64,000 nt of DNA from contig QXCR01000113.1 of NCBI GenBank assembly GCA_004380135.1, positions 1 to 64,000 of the forward strand, written 5' to 3'. The notes under the pieces were generated by a model. It was not told the origin of the DNA. It saw only the letters and a program-made list of their open reading frames with translations, and did no database searches. Position numbers and translations under genes: made by a program. Shown piece by piece: positions 11,643 through 21,736 of this stretch; within the stretch, counting starts at the first letter, position 1; each line of letters begins with the position of its first letter. The DNA comes from Stemphylium vesicarium. Taxonomy: Eukaryota > Ascomycota > Dothideomycetes > Pleosporales > Pleosporaceae.

Positions 11643-11825
11643 TATTAGTAGCACTAGAATAGAATATATAGTAAATTATATTATATATTATGCTACGGGA
11701 ACTGAGATCTATATCTCTGCTAGCTAGCGTTGTGGGCGCTAAGCCTTGTACGTACTAGCCTGGAGTGAGTGAGAGATGGGATGGAACCTGGGTCATATAC
11801 CCTGAGGCCCACACGGTAGCTGACA
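11643..11825 (-). repeat. 5' LTR of the reverse Copia
   Basis: Partner of 6665-6847, same length of 183 bp. It ends GCTGACA and is followed directly by the ATGAC target duplication. Its left end (TATTAGTAGC) has the TG start changed to TA by RIP. Confidence 0.9.
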
Positions 11826-12160
11826 ATGACGTATCTCTGATGCTTGTAATGGGAGAAAGTGCTCATGGAGATGAGGGAGGAGCCCCAGGACAACGCACGT
11901 GACACGCGCAATGCCCTTACCTCCTAAACTGTAACAGAGTTACTTTACTCTAGTGCTCTAGTAGATTAGGCCTAGCAAGCGAACGTAGCCAAAAGTAACC
12001 ACTTCGGCGAATTTGTCCATTCTGAACCCTAGCCGAGTACCGCTCGCTAGACGCTACTTCAGTGCTTCCATTCCCCACATCTTAGCACGTTCGGCTACCA
12101 TCGGTGACTGCTCTAGCGAAGGGCAGGCTTAGTGTGTTTATAGGTGATCTCATTGCATTC

Positions 12161-13775
12161 ATGGGCATGATGCTCCTTGCAAATATGCAAACTTGCACAA
12201 TTCGCGTCAAGGCCGCAAAGCCAATTCGGATGTCGTCTCCTCTATTCCAAAGACTACCCTGTTCGAATCTACCGTTGAAGAGAGTCTCTCGGCTCCACAT
12301 ATCTATCGGCCAATTACCATCCGCAAATGCACCAATCGAAACACGGGCAGATCGTGTGCTGCAAGCGCTTCCACTCCCTGACCTCGTCCGAACGCTTTCG
12401 GTCCTGACTGTCGCGTCTTTGCCTTCGCCTATATTTTGGTTCGTTATAGGCGTTATCCGAAGACATAGCGGCTGAATTTCCGCTTTACCGATATTGTCTT
12501 GGCCACTTCGCCGCACCTTTTACGACACGTTCTGTATCGGAGAGGAGAAGCATGAGATCGACGGACATGTGTCCAAGCTGCGATCCAGGGGCCTCAGCGG
12601 CGTGGTCCTCTCCTTCGCGCGGGAGGCAAAGCTAGGTGAGGCGCACGAAGTCAATCAATTTGAAGCGAATGATCTTCAGCTGCGGAGTTGGGTGGGTTCG
12701 AATCTCGAGACCATCGCGCGAGTGAGCGAAAAGGATTACATCGCCGTAAAGATGACAGGAGCGGGCTCAGTAGCTGTTAAAGTGTTGGAGGAGTTCAGCG
12801 CCTCCCACCCATCCACTCTGGTCCTCTCTTCTGGCGCAACGAAGAAGAATCATGGCATGGACATAATGAAGGCTGCTTTGTTCGAGATCTGCGCCTTTGG
12901 CCGCGAAAAGGGTGTCAAGATCATGGTCGACGCTGAATCCACTCACCATCAGCCGGCGATAGACGACCTTACACTGGTACAGCTTGATGCCGCGTAAGCA
13001 CCTGGATGCCACTGACTGTTCAAACAGGAAGCGATGGCAGCCTTCAATATCCATGGGAGCGCACTCGTGTCCAATACATATCAAATGTAAGATCCATCGT
13101 CGCTTATTGGAATATCAAAACTAAGGCGTGTCTAGGTATTTGACGTCTGGTCTGGATACGTTAAAGTCGCATCTTCGTCATGCGCGCGAAAAGGGATATG
13201 TGGCTGGGATCAAGCTTGTTCGAGGCGCATATCTGTACGTGGAGCCCGACCGCACCCGGAAGATACATAAAGACAAGGAAGCCACCGATGATGCCTTTGA
13301 CGAAGCCGTGGAGGTGCTCTTACACGGAACGAACGCGGACAGTGCTCAGGACGAACCCCCTTTGGCAACCGAGGTCATGCTCGCAGCGCACAATACTCAA
13401 ATTGTCAAAAAGGCTTTGGCGCTGTATCAATGGCAGTAACGCAACCTTCAATCCGGTAGTCGGGTAAAGAAGCTCATCTTTGCGCAGCTGATGGGTATGG
13501 CGGATGAGGTTTCGATGCGGCTAGTGGATGAAATCAGCCAGACAAACGTTGCCACAAACCCTGTCGCAAATGGCTTGATGGCAGACAATAAGCTGCGGTT
13601 GCACGACAGGACTAGTCTCGGGGTATACAAGTACACTGTTTGGCGTTCGTTCGAGGACTGTCTGCTGTACATGTTACGACGGGCCGAAGAGAACCAGGAT
13701 GCGGTTGCAAGAAGCAAGGAGACCGCAGTACACATACTGCGAGAGCTCAAGCACCGCATCTCATTCCGGAGGTAG
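12161..13775 (+). pseudogene. Proline dehydrogenase (PRODH/PUT1-like), broken by two in-frame stops
   Basis: The product would be mitochondrial FAD-dependent proline dehydrogenase, the first step of proline catabolism. Family blocks are in order: RRTFYDTFCIGE, LRSRGLSGVVLSFARE, DYIAVKMTGAG, KIMVDAES, SNTYQMYL, GYVAGIKLVRGAY with the following ER-type EPDRTRKIHKDKEATDDAF, then AQLMGMADEVS and a C-terminal RRAEENQDAVARS. Two introns fit: 12977-13027 and 13087-13135. The coding frame is continuous across them, but a TGA at 12473-12475 and a TAA at 13437-13439 interrupt it. The TAA fits RIP of CAA; the TGA does not. The N-terminus before about 12360 is not recognisable and the start is a guess. 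The gene directly borders the RIP block, so leakage of RIP is plausible. An intact paralogue probably exists elsewhere. Confidence 0.8.
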
Positions 13776-14463
13776 TCTAGCAGATATCTACTGTAATGTA
13801 GCTCGTGCGCAACCATAGTTTCTCTCACGGGTGGCCATATACGTACCCTAGAGCTGCGGTGACGCGAGGATAAACAGGCCGTTCTCTCGTGACAAAGCTT
13901 GCGAGGTTGTCTGTGACCCATCTCAGTAGCTCAACGCCAAAAGGCAGTATAATGTTCCGCAGTGAAGAACCTGGGCGTCTCGAGCTTGAAGGTAGCGGCG
14001 GCAGTAAATACGTCCTAAGACCGGATTTTCACTTATAGTGGATCACGTTCTAGCGTAGGGCGCATGTAAAACATAGGGCGCATGTCTCGAGAACCCGGTT
14101 GCATACTAGTGCACAGCCCTCAAAACAGCCCTGCGACGTGTGCGATGGTGCAAAAGGTAAGCGAGAAGAGAGATAGAGATTGCGACATTATCGCAGACAT
14201 GGCAAGTCCATTGCTTGTGGCGCACTGGGCAGGTTTCCGCGCGTGCCATCAGACGCGCTGGCTGTTGCGCTTGCCGCTAGAGAAGACACAGCACTGAGGC
14301 GTCATGGATGAAGCTAATGCCAACGTGCTTAGGCACGCTCTTCCATGTCAATGCCTTCTCTTCGCTCGACTAAGCTGAAGCGTGCCGTGTGCTGAGGTAG
14401 AGGGTTAGCGTGATGGAGCGGAGTAAGGCAAGACGTTGGTAGTGGTCATGAATTAATAATCGT
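13776..14463. other. Intergenic, no gene seen
   Basis: Between two decayed genes. A 12-bp unit (TAGGGCGCATGT) occurs twice at 14056-14067 and 14074-14085. A 71-codon ORF at 14082-14297 has no recognisable motif. Confidence 0.5.
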
Positions 14464-16087
14464 TTAGCCCGGTACCGCATCTAATCTCTCCTGTATCTCC
14501 TTTATGAAATCATTGTTTGCCCACTTGAAGATTCGAGCGAGGCAATACACCAGCTCCCGCACATGGCGTTGATGTGTCGCGCGCCACGTCCTGATATTCT
14601 GCATATGGGTCGCGTCCCCAAGTCTGAAATGCACCCACAGCTCATGTATAGGACCCTCGGCCGTAATGGAGAAGCATAGGCGGGGTGCAGCTGGAGATGT
14701 AGGTGCAGTGGTCATTGCAGCCTGATTGTCAAGATCATTCAGTATGTTGAGAATACAAGCGGCACCAACAGCAGCTTGATTCTGCGCGCCCACTAGACCC
14801 CCATTCGGGCTCAACCGCTTCATTCTGCAGTCAAGAAGGGAAAGCGCAGGCCCATAGCATCCTGATGCGGGCCGCTCAGTATCATTCCAAAGGTTTGGTG
14901 TCTGGCCAGCCGAACTCGATGCGCTAGCGAAAAAGCACTATCTTTGAGCCCTGCTACTATATATGGCTTTGGTCTTGAAAGGTAGAATGGGTCGGCAGCA
15001 TAAGTGTTGGTCGTAGAGGCGCCGGAAGATGCGGACGGTGGCAGCGAAGGCACCGGCCCTGGAAACCCGAACGCTGATTGTGAATCGAAGTCGGGGAGCG
15101 CCGATTGAGGCTGTAGAAAGCGCGGTGTTGACGCGCCGCTCACATCGTCAGGTTCGGCCATGCCAGGCGGCGGGGGCTTGAGGTCAGCATTCCAAACTGG
15201 AGGAAGTGTCAGCACCTCAGAACAGTGCCCCAGAAACGGTTGGCAAATTCGCGCTTTGATGTATTGCATCGGACGCTGCCTTGGGCTAAGTCACCCATGA
15301 GAGTGACCATAATGGTTTCCCATTCCCCCTTGAACAAACAATCTCTTGCGTGCCGAAGCGATCCGGCCAGGAACGTTTTCACATGGGTCGCCAGCTGCGA
15401 ATCGTCTTCCATTGTACCAATCACGTTCTGCAAAGACTCAACTTCCAGTATATGCCGTACTGTGCGTTCAATGTCCTATGGGAGTTCATCGAGGCTGTCG
15501 ACGAAGAGTTTGGTGAGAGACATGTTCTGTGTACGGTACGTTTGCGGCGTCGGTCGCTTGCTAGGACTAGGCGTTCGAGATGCACTTGCAAAACGCCTAG
15601 CCGGGCGTCTCCCACGGCGGGACGACACAGATGCGCTTCGTGGTGCTGGTGGTGCAGCCGTCATGTCAGATTCAGAATCACTGTCAGCCGCGCACGTCTT
15701 GAGCCAGTGCTGTATTGACGGTGCGCACTTGGTGTGTGCGAGCGATTGTAAGGATGCATGCGAAAGATGTGTCGTTGAATATGATAGTTGCGATAGGTTC
15801 GAAGGTAAGGGAGATGTGCGGCCTGTCTCGGGGTTGACATGTCGCGCTTTCCGACGCTTCGAAGTGCGGCAGGGACATCGTGATTGTGGCACGACATCGG
15901 CATTGGAGACTGAGCGCTTCATAGTCATAAATATGCTACGAAAGGTTAGAGGCTTATTAGGTTGTGTAAGCGCACCGTCAAGGGGATCAATTCGTGATGT
16001 CGTGAATGTTTCAACCATCATAACAACCAGGAAAAAGGCTCGGGCGTACCCGTCGGTATAGCGTGATTGGGTGGTGAATGTTGCCAA
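14464..16087 (-). pseudogene. PD-(D/E)XK nuclease-like / DUF7924-type gene with three lesions
   Basis: This is a fungal multicopy family with a PD-(D/E)XK-like fold. Its N-terminal signature APSIQHWLKTC, a basic Ser/Arg-rich segment, a central helical domain (GEWETIMVTLMGDLAQ, CNTSKREFANRFWGTVL), VWNADLKPPPPG and the C-terminal domain (GLKDSAF, FPFLTAE, GAQNQAAVGAA, LCFSITAEGPIHELWVHF) all appear in order on the minus strand. Three breaks are visible: an in-frame TAG at 15474-15476, a frameshift at about 15215-15225, and a 1-nt frameshift at about 14824 that falls inside the E-x-K catalytic motif. The start is uncertain; 16087 is the first ATG of the open frame. A 278-codon ORF on the other strand is a shadow. 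Confidence 0.7.
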
Positions 16088-16641
16088 TAGCGGAGAAGAT
16101 TGCTGATCGCGGTAAACATTGCTAGCATAAGCTTACTAAAAGCGTCAGGGTCGCGCGCATATCGTCGGTTCGGCGGCACTACTCCACTCTACTCTAACGC
16201 CGCTCTGGTTAGGCCAGTTTTAGTAGTGCAGGATACACATACGCGGTGTGAAATAAGGATGATTACCACAGGGCGTGCAGTATTTTAATAATATTAAACC
16301 CGTATAACACCTCTTGCAGATGCCCAGAAATTCGAGTCTCGGTACAACTAGCTCTATCAAAGTAGCAACTACACGACGCCGTGTCCACGATTGCGGATCG
16401 CCAGCGCCTTTGACCATAGAGTGCCGTCTGAGTCTCCCTGTTTGCGCTCGTCATTGGGAATCGTATTGAAGACACACGACGCTGTCCGAAGCCATCGTCT
16501 CAATGGATGCACGACCATACGCCCTGCGATTCTTAAAACAACAGCAAGTCCATTGCGACCCAACCTCTAAGGTCCCTTTCTAACGGATCTCGCAGTCTGA
16601 CGCGCTATCGAATAACGCCCACCCTACTTCTCATCACGAGA
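16088..16641. other. Intergenic, probable promoter of the flavin-reductase-like gene
   Basis: No conserved coding motif or tRNA on either strand. It separates the decayed nuclease-like gene from the intact gene block and must carry the forward promoter for the gene at 16642. Confidence 0.4.
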
Positions 16642-17592
16642 ATGAACTCCACGTCCGCACCCATAATTTCAGCAACAGAAGGCCACTATAAACTCATCGA
16701 CCGTGCAGCCTCTTTCTCACAAAAACAAGTTTCACGCCCAGACTTCGACGCGACTAAGCCCATAACCCTGTCCAAGAGCCCGAATCCTACTTGGAAGTAC
16801 GGCTCTGGCGCAACAAAACAAGATGCATCTACTTCATCCCCCTCACACATCGAAGTCGATCCCTACGCCCCCTCCCGCCCTATGATATCCAACTACAGTC
16901 TCCTAATCTCCGGTATCGCACCCCGCCCCATCGGCTTCCTGAGTACCGTTAGCAGCACCGGGACCAAGAATCTAGCGCCATTCTCCTACTTCCAAGTCAT
17001 CGATCACGATCCGCCCATGTTTATCGTAGGCTTCAGCGCAAGGCACGGTCGTCCCAAGGATACATTCACGAACCTCAAGGAGACGGGGGAGTGCGTTATT
17101 AACACCGTGAGCGAGAGTATGATCGAAGCTGTGAATGCGACAAGTATAGATGCGCCGGAAGGGGTGAGTGAATGGGATCTCAGCGGATTAACCGAGGCGG
17201 GGACGAGTACAGTGGTGGCGAGTCGGGTTCAGGAGTCGGTCTTCTCGATTGAAGGCAAGGTTGTGGATATCAAAGAATTCAGGGGTCATGGAAAGGGCGG
17301 CTTGAGCGTCGCGGCGAATGTGCTGATCAAAGCGACGAGGTTCTGGGTTAGAGAGGATGCGACAAACGATGGCGTTAGTCATATTGAGTTGGACAAGCTG
17401 AGACCGGTGGGCCAGTTGGGCGGCATGGCGTATGGGAGGGTTGCAGAGACTTTTGAGATTCCGAGACGGAGGTGGGAGGATGAGGTGGAGGGGAGTGAGT
17501 TACTGGCAAAACTGGACAAGGAGAACGCGGAGAGGAAAACGGCGGATGTGGCTGAGGGGGGTATAGATACTCAGCTGGAGAACAAAGAATAG
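16642..17592 (+). CDS. Flavin-reductase-like (FMN-binding split barrel) protein
   Basis: A single uninterrupted frame of 316 codons. Residues about 1-70 are Ser/Thr-rich with no clear targeting motif. Residues about 80-240 match the flavin reductase/flavoredoxin domain: SRPMISNYSLLISGIAPRP at the start, then the FMN-contact region LAPFSYFQVIDHDPPMFIVG, DTFTNLKETGECVIN, and the closing GGMAYGRV. The length fits the fungal proteins of this family, which bind FMN and are usually described as NAD(P)H-flavin oxidoreductases or flavoredoxins without a fixed substrate. The C-terminus is charged (Glu/Lys/Arg-rich). The ATG is the first in frame and is followed by the typical fungal N-terminal extension. 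The molecular partner is unknown. Confidence 0.85.
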   Translation: MNSTSAPIISATEGHYKLIDRAASFSQKQVSRPDFDATKPITLSKSPNPTWKYGSGATKQDASTSSPSHIEVDPYAPSRPMISNYSLLISGIAPRPIGFLSTVSSTGTKNLAPFSYFQVIDHDPPMFIVGFSARHGRPKDTFTNLKETGECVINTVSESMIEAVNATSIDAPEGVSEWDLSGLTEAGTSTVVASRVQESVFSIEGKVVDIKEFRGHGKGGLSVAANVLIKATRFWVREDATNDGVSHIELDKLRPVGQLGGMAYGRVAETFEIPRRRWEDEVEGSELLAKLDKENAERKTADVAEGGIDTQLENKE

Positions 17593-17677
17593 TTCTGTAG
17601 AATTGTTTTAGTGGCGATAAGAACTCGTTGCATTATCATATTATCTATGTACATTCATCGCTAAAACTAAAACCTTT

Positions 17678-18313
17678 CTAAGCCTTGTAAACGGAGTACT
17701 CGCAAGCCTCAACCTTGTCGTCCTTGACAGCGCGAGCGTTGAGCTCAACGCATCCCTCGCTGCCAGCAGGCTTGGGGTTACCGGCAAGCCAGACCTCCCA
17801 ACCGGCGAGCTTGTCGCCGTTGTACGGGGGGCAAGCCTGGAAAGCAGTGACGACGCCGTTGCCGTTGTCGAAGACGAGGTCGCTGGTCTCCTCGGTGATC
17901 TTGAATGGACCGCGCTCCTGGTTCTTGCCAATGGTGGCGGCATTGCCGGTAGTGTACTGGATCTGGCCTTGGCCCATGCCGGAGCGGTCGACGAAGATCT
18001 GCTGGGTTTGGAAGTTGTCGGGGGTGTCGCCGGTGTTGAGGAAGAGGAGGCCTTGGCCGTTGAGGACGAAGGAGGCGTAGTCGCGGCTGGTGCGGCTTGT
18101 GCAGTTTGCGCCCTGGAAGTCGGCGCCGATGAGGAGGTTGTTGTTCTTGGCTTGGAAGGGGGCGCATTCAATCTCGTTGGCGACCTTGGGGAGGGCGACG
18201 ATCTTGAAGACGTCGCCGGGAACGACGCGCTCAGAGATGGGAGGGAGGTTGCAGTCCTTTGCGGATGCGACAGCCATGGTGGCGGCGGCGATGGCGGCGG
18301 TGGTGTACTTCAT
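17678..18313 (-). CDS. PhiA-like secreted cell-wall protein
   Basis: The 211-codon single-exon gene starts with a signal peptide (hydrophobic AAIAAATMAVASA, cleavage near residue 18-19). The mature part resembles Aspergillus cell-wall protein PhiA, needed for phialide and conidium development: the motif FVDRSGMGQGQIQYTTG, the FQACPP segment, the W-x-VWLAG block and the C-terminal EGCVELNARAV and CEYSVY. Cysteines are few and spaced in pairs across the chain, suggesting disulfides. It is convergent with the gene at 16642, with only 85 bp between the stop codons. Strong codon bias (many GTC/AAC/AAG-type codons read in reverse) suggests high expression. The family call is by motif resemblance. 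ORFs on the other frames and strand over this gene are shadows. Confidence 0.8.
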   Translation of the reverse strand: MKYTTAAIAAATMAVASAKDCNLPPISERVVPGDVFKIVALPKVANEIECAPFQAKNNNLLIGADFQGANCTSRTSRDYASFVLNGQGLLFLNTGDTPDNFQTQQIFVDRSGMGQGQIQYTTGNAATIGKNQERGPFKITEETSDLVFDNGNGVVTAFQACPPYNGDKLAGWEVWLAGNPKPAGSEGCVELNARAVKDDKVEACEYSVYKA

Positions 18314-19744
18314 TTTGAGGTGTGTGGTTGGTGGGTTGGTGGGTGGATTGGAAGTGAAGGTTGGATGTGGTAGTTGATTGTGTTGATGAGTTGGGAGGTA
18401 AGGCGTCCGTCTTACTTCTTATATATCCTCCAGGCTCGTATGCGGATCCATTGAAATCCCATCAACCCAAGAAGCTGGTCCTTCTCGGCGCCGATGTCTA
18501 GTGCAATTCCCGCAATATCGTGAGCTCATACGGCCGAGAATACGAGGCTTCGTCGCCCCAGAAAAGGCGAATAACGCCACACCCGGCGGAGAGATTACCC
18601 ATGACCCTGTAAACACGAGATATAAGCTTTACGGCTATAAACAATTGCTGTGGGGATAATCCATCGCTTGTCAAAGTTGCAGGAAGGGAACCCGTACTCG
18701 GGGAGATATTTGCAGGGTGACGACTAGTAGTAGTAGAATTAGGTTGTGATCGCCGACACACAGACCGGAACATGCGCATTACTCGCGGCTAAAAATAGAG
18801 TGTGGAGTTACCGTCACTGCCGGTGATACGGTGTAGAACAGCACTTCGTTAGTTGGCGTGCTGTTCACCGTTTCTTCTGCGAGGATGTAGCTATTAGCTA
18901 TCACTTAAAACGGTTATGACTCGATGAGGAAATGCAAGCGTGGAGTTCATGTCACCTAGCGAGTACTAGAGGCATGGTAGGTATGTTGTGAGCGATGCAG
19001 TGGCAAAGACGTGGAAAGATTGATGTTGCGGTCAGCACTACCTCTGAACTAGCGCGCACAGGCAAGTCGACGATCGCCAAGTGGCTGGCGCGCAGGTACG
19101 AAGACAGACAACATCTGATAGCCTATTCTTCTGGTTCTTGCTCAGCGGTGGCGACGTTGTACGAGTAGGCGGGTTTGTGACGGGCATCGCAGTGCGGCTC
19201 GCACCCACCGTGCCAGGGCGGCGGTCAGTCGTTCCGCGACCATTAGCAGCACCTCATTCACCGCCCAGTATCAAACCCGCACGAGCCAAAACCCGAGCAA
19301 AGAACGGACATCGTACTCGTTGATGCGTTGGACAACTGCCACGACGCCAGGTGTGTCGTTTGTTGTTGCCCGGTATGGGTTCAACGAGGCTCCGTAGCTC
19401 TCATTCCAGCCCGACCAACAACACAAGCATCCGCATCGCCATGCAGCTTCTGTCTAAGATGCAGTCGTTATTGACAGAAGCCCGGCTGTGGGTGTTGTTC
19501 GCGAAGAAACCACACGTGCCGATCGTGCACTAATTCAGGAAGGTCGCGGAGTCGGAGTCTAAGCACATCACTGACCTCGGGACCATGGCAACATCCATAT
19601 CAGAGCTAGTCGCCCAGAGCATCCCTATATATATAGACAGGACAAACGCGTCATAAGCAACTTTTCCTGCAGGAGGTAGTAATGAGATGTATTGAATATT
19701 CGAGGTAACATTAGTACACCGATAGTAAACCCTAAAATAATCCC
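18314..19744. other. 1.4-kb intergenic stretch
   Basis: It contains the upstream region of the PhiA-like gene (18314 onward) and the 3' flank of the monooxygenase gene. Several ORFs of 60-93 codons occur without recognisable motifs. A TATATATATAG tract lies at about 19627. No transposon remnant or RNA gene is evident. Confidence 0.4.
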
Positions 19745-21736
19745 CTACGCAACAGGCTCAACCATAAACCCATCCAAATCCCCGTTGGCCACAAACTCTT
19801 CAGCCATCCTCCTATAGTCCACCGGCCCACTCCCCCACGGCATCTTTCTACTCTCGTTAATCACCTGCTCCTCACTTTTCTTTTCCTTCTTCTGGAACGC
19901 CGCCGCGCCCTCTGCGTTGAAGTAGCCCGGCGTGCAAACAGGCATAACGCTATACCAAGCCGCTCTCTTCGCAAGTTCGAGCGCATACTGTCGTTCGCCA
20001 TCGACGGAAGGCTCGATAACAACGCGGTTGCCCTTGCCTGCGCGCTGCTGCGCTTGCGTGATGATGGCTCCGATGAGCTCCGCCATCATGTCCATGGCCG
20101 AGGTGAAATTCCACGTGGCCGCCGCACCGCGCGGCAGGACGCTGAAGAGGTTGGGAAAGCCGGGCATGGCTACGCCGAACAAGGTGCCAGATTCTGGTTT
20201 GTTCCAGTAGTCTGTTAGCGTGAGGCCTTCGCGGCCCTGGACTTCGGCGCGCAGCTTCTGCGCGGGGGATTCGTTATTATTGAAGGTGAAGCCGGTAGCA
20301 AGGACGAGGCAGTCGATTTCGTACTCGTTGCCGTTAAATGTGATGCTGTTTTTTGTGTAGCCGTCGAGGCCGCGGCCTTCGGTGTCGATGAGGGTTACGT
20401 TGGGCTTGTTGAAGGACTGTAGGTATTCGTCGTGGAAGGAGGGCCGCTTGCACCAGCTTCCATACCAGGCTTTGAGTCGTTCGGCTGTGTCTTTGTTCTC
20501 GACGATTTCGTCGACGCGCTTGCGCAAGAGTTCGGTGCGTGGAGTGTCGAGCGCATACAGTTCCTTGATATGCTTTTCTACCTCATCAGGTGCCACGGTC
20601 TTTGAGTTAGAGCCAAGGAAGCCAGATCCGGCTGGTGTATGCGTCCAGCCATCGTTGATGATATCAGGGCCGCCCCCCGTGCTGTTGCTAACATAGGCGT
20701 CAAAGACGATCCTGCGCTTCTTCTGCCACCCCTTCTCACTCGTGATCTGGGCCCACTGCTCCGGATCAGTCTCCATCTGACCACGTTGTCCAACGTAGGA
20801 GGGTGTCCTTTGGACGACATAGACCCGCTCGGCCCACCTTGCCAGCTCGGGCACAATCTGGATGGCAGTCGCGCCAGTACCGATAATCGCAACGCGCTTC
20901 CCGCGGAGATTGACAAGATCGGGTTTCTCGGGGGTACCGCCAGTGTACTCGTAGTCCCAGCGGGCGGAGTGGAATACTGGTTTGTTCTGGTAAAGGTCGT
21001 CCCACCCAGGAAGCACAGGCATCTTGGGAAAGCGGAATGGCCCACTAGAAACGAGAACGAAGTCGGCGTACACAGTGAAGGTGGTTGAAGTCGACGGTTC
21101 ACTGACCGTACGCGTCATGGTAACGACCCAAAGCTTTTTGGTTTCGTCCCAAATCTTGGAATCGATACTGGTGCAAAACTGTCCTTGGATGCCAAAGTGG
21201 TCGGCGCTTCGCTCAATCTGCCCCCTAATCTCATGGCCATACGAGTACTTGTGTCGAGGTATGTAGCCGGTTTCCTCGAGAAACGGGACATAGCAGTAGC
21301 CTTCAACATCGCACATGACTCCCGGGTAGCGGTTGTAGTACCTATGGTACTGATTAGCCGTGGCCCATATCTAAAAGGCAAGTTGATTGACATACCAAGT
21401 ACCGCCCCATCCTCCTGCAATGTCAACGCACACAATATCCTTGCTGCTGATACCGGCATCTACCAGCCGTCCTGCAAACTCGATACCGTTGACCCCAGCA
21501 CCGGTAATGAGATATTTGATGCTGTCGCCATCTTTGAGGGGGGGGTTCTGAACGCGAGGGTCGTCGTAATTAACCCAAGGATCTTTATCCAAAGCCCGGA
21601 GACCCTCTGATCGGACATCGACATATTGGTTGACGCCCACCTCCTTGAGGCGTTTGTTACGTTCCTGGTCATACTTTGCAAGCAGCACGTCGCTAGGCTC
21701 TCGTGGGGGTTCAGTCGAATGCATGGTGATTTCCAT
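19745..21736 (-). CDS. Baeyer-Villiger-type flavin monooxygenase
   Basis: Two exons joined by an intron at 21342-21395 (GTATGT ... TAG) give 645 residues. The first Rossmann FAD site is GAGVNGIEFAGRL near residue 78; WGGTWYYNRYPGVMCD spans the splice and is the classic WGGTWYxNRYPG block. The second, NADPH-binding Rossmann site is GTGATAIQIVPELA. The C-terminal half has LVLATGFTFN. The enzyme should insert one oxygen atom into ketones using NADPH and FAD. The BVMO fingerprint is only partly kept: the His-x3-Trp-Asp half is present (FHSARWDYEYTGG) but the preceding F-x-G reads Q-x-K. The start at 21736 (MEITM) is preferred over the ATG at 21820, which would add a hydrophobic leader not usual for the family; 21724 is also possible. 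No biosynthetic partners sit next to it. Confidence 0.85.

Larger units (their letters stand above)
6665..11825 (-). mobile_element. Full-length Copia retrotransposon, reverse strand, RIP-inactivated
   Basis: Two 183-bp direct repeats bound the element and a perfect 5-bp target duplication ATGAC flanks it (6660-6664 and 11826-11830). On the minus strand the order is gag (about 11550-10400), integrase (about 9780-8720), reverse transcriptase (about 8290-7900) and RNase H (about 7560-6900), as in Ty1/Copia. A purine tract (AAGGGGG) lies directly before the 3' LTR, at about 6849-6857 read in reverse. The frames are full of RIP-type stops. The RT active site reads YVNN in place of YVDD, consistent with G-to-A RIP changes, so the copy is dead. 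The total length of 5161 bp is normal for a fungal Copia. Confidence 0.92.

Noticed and set aside
12082..12516. 144-codon minus-strand ORF
   Set aside because: It overlaps the N-terminal part of the proline dehydrogenase pseudogene and has no recognisable features.
12688..12710. GGGTTCGAATCTCGAG, similar to a tRNA B-box
   Set aside because: It lies inside the proline dehydrogenase coding frame; no A-box or acceptor stem is at the right distance.
13012..13027. A 34-bp intron 12994-13027 in the proline dehydrogenase
   Set aside because: Too short and out of phase; donor 12977 gives a 51-bp intron and keeps the conserved frame.
15225..16061. 278-codon ORF on the plus strand
   Set aside because: It is antisense to the nuclease-like pseudogene, starts at a non-ATG codon and has no motif; the minus strand has clear family blocks.
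17641..18373. Several ORFs of 95-176 codons on both strands at the PhiA-like gene
   Set aside because: Low-complexity Ser/Thr/Pro- or Arg-rich shadow frames of a GC-rich coding gene.
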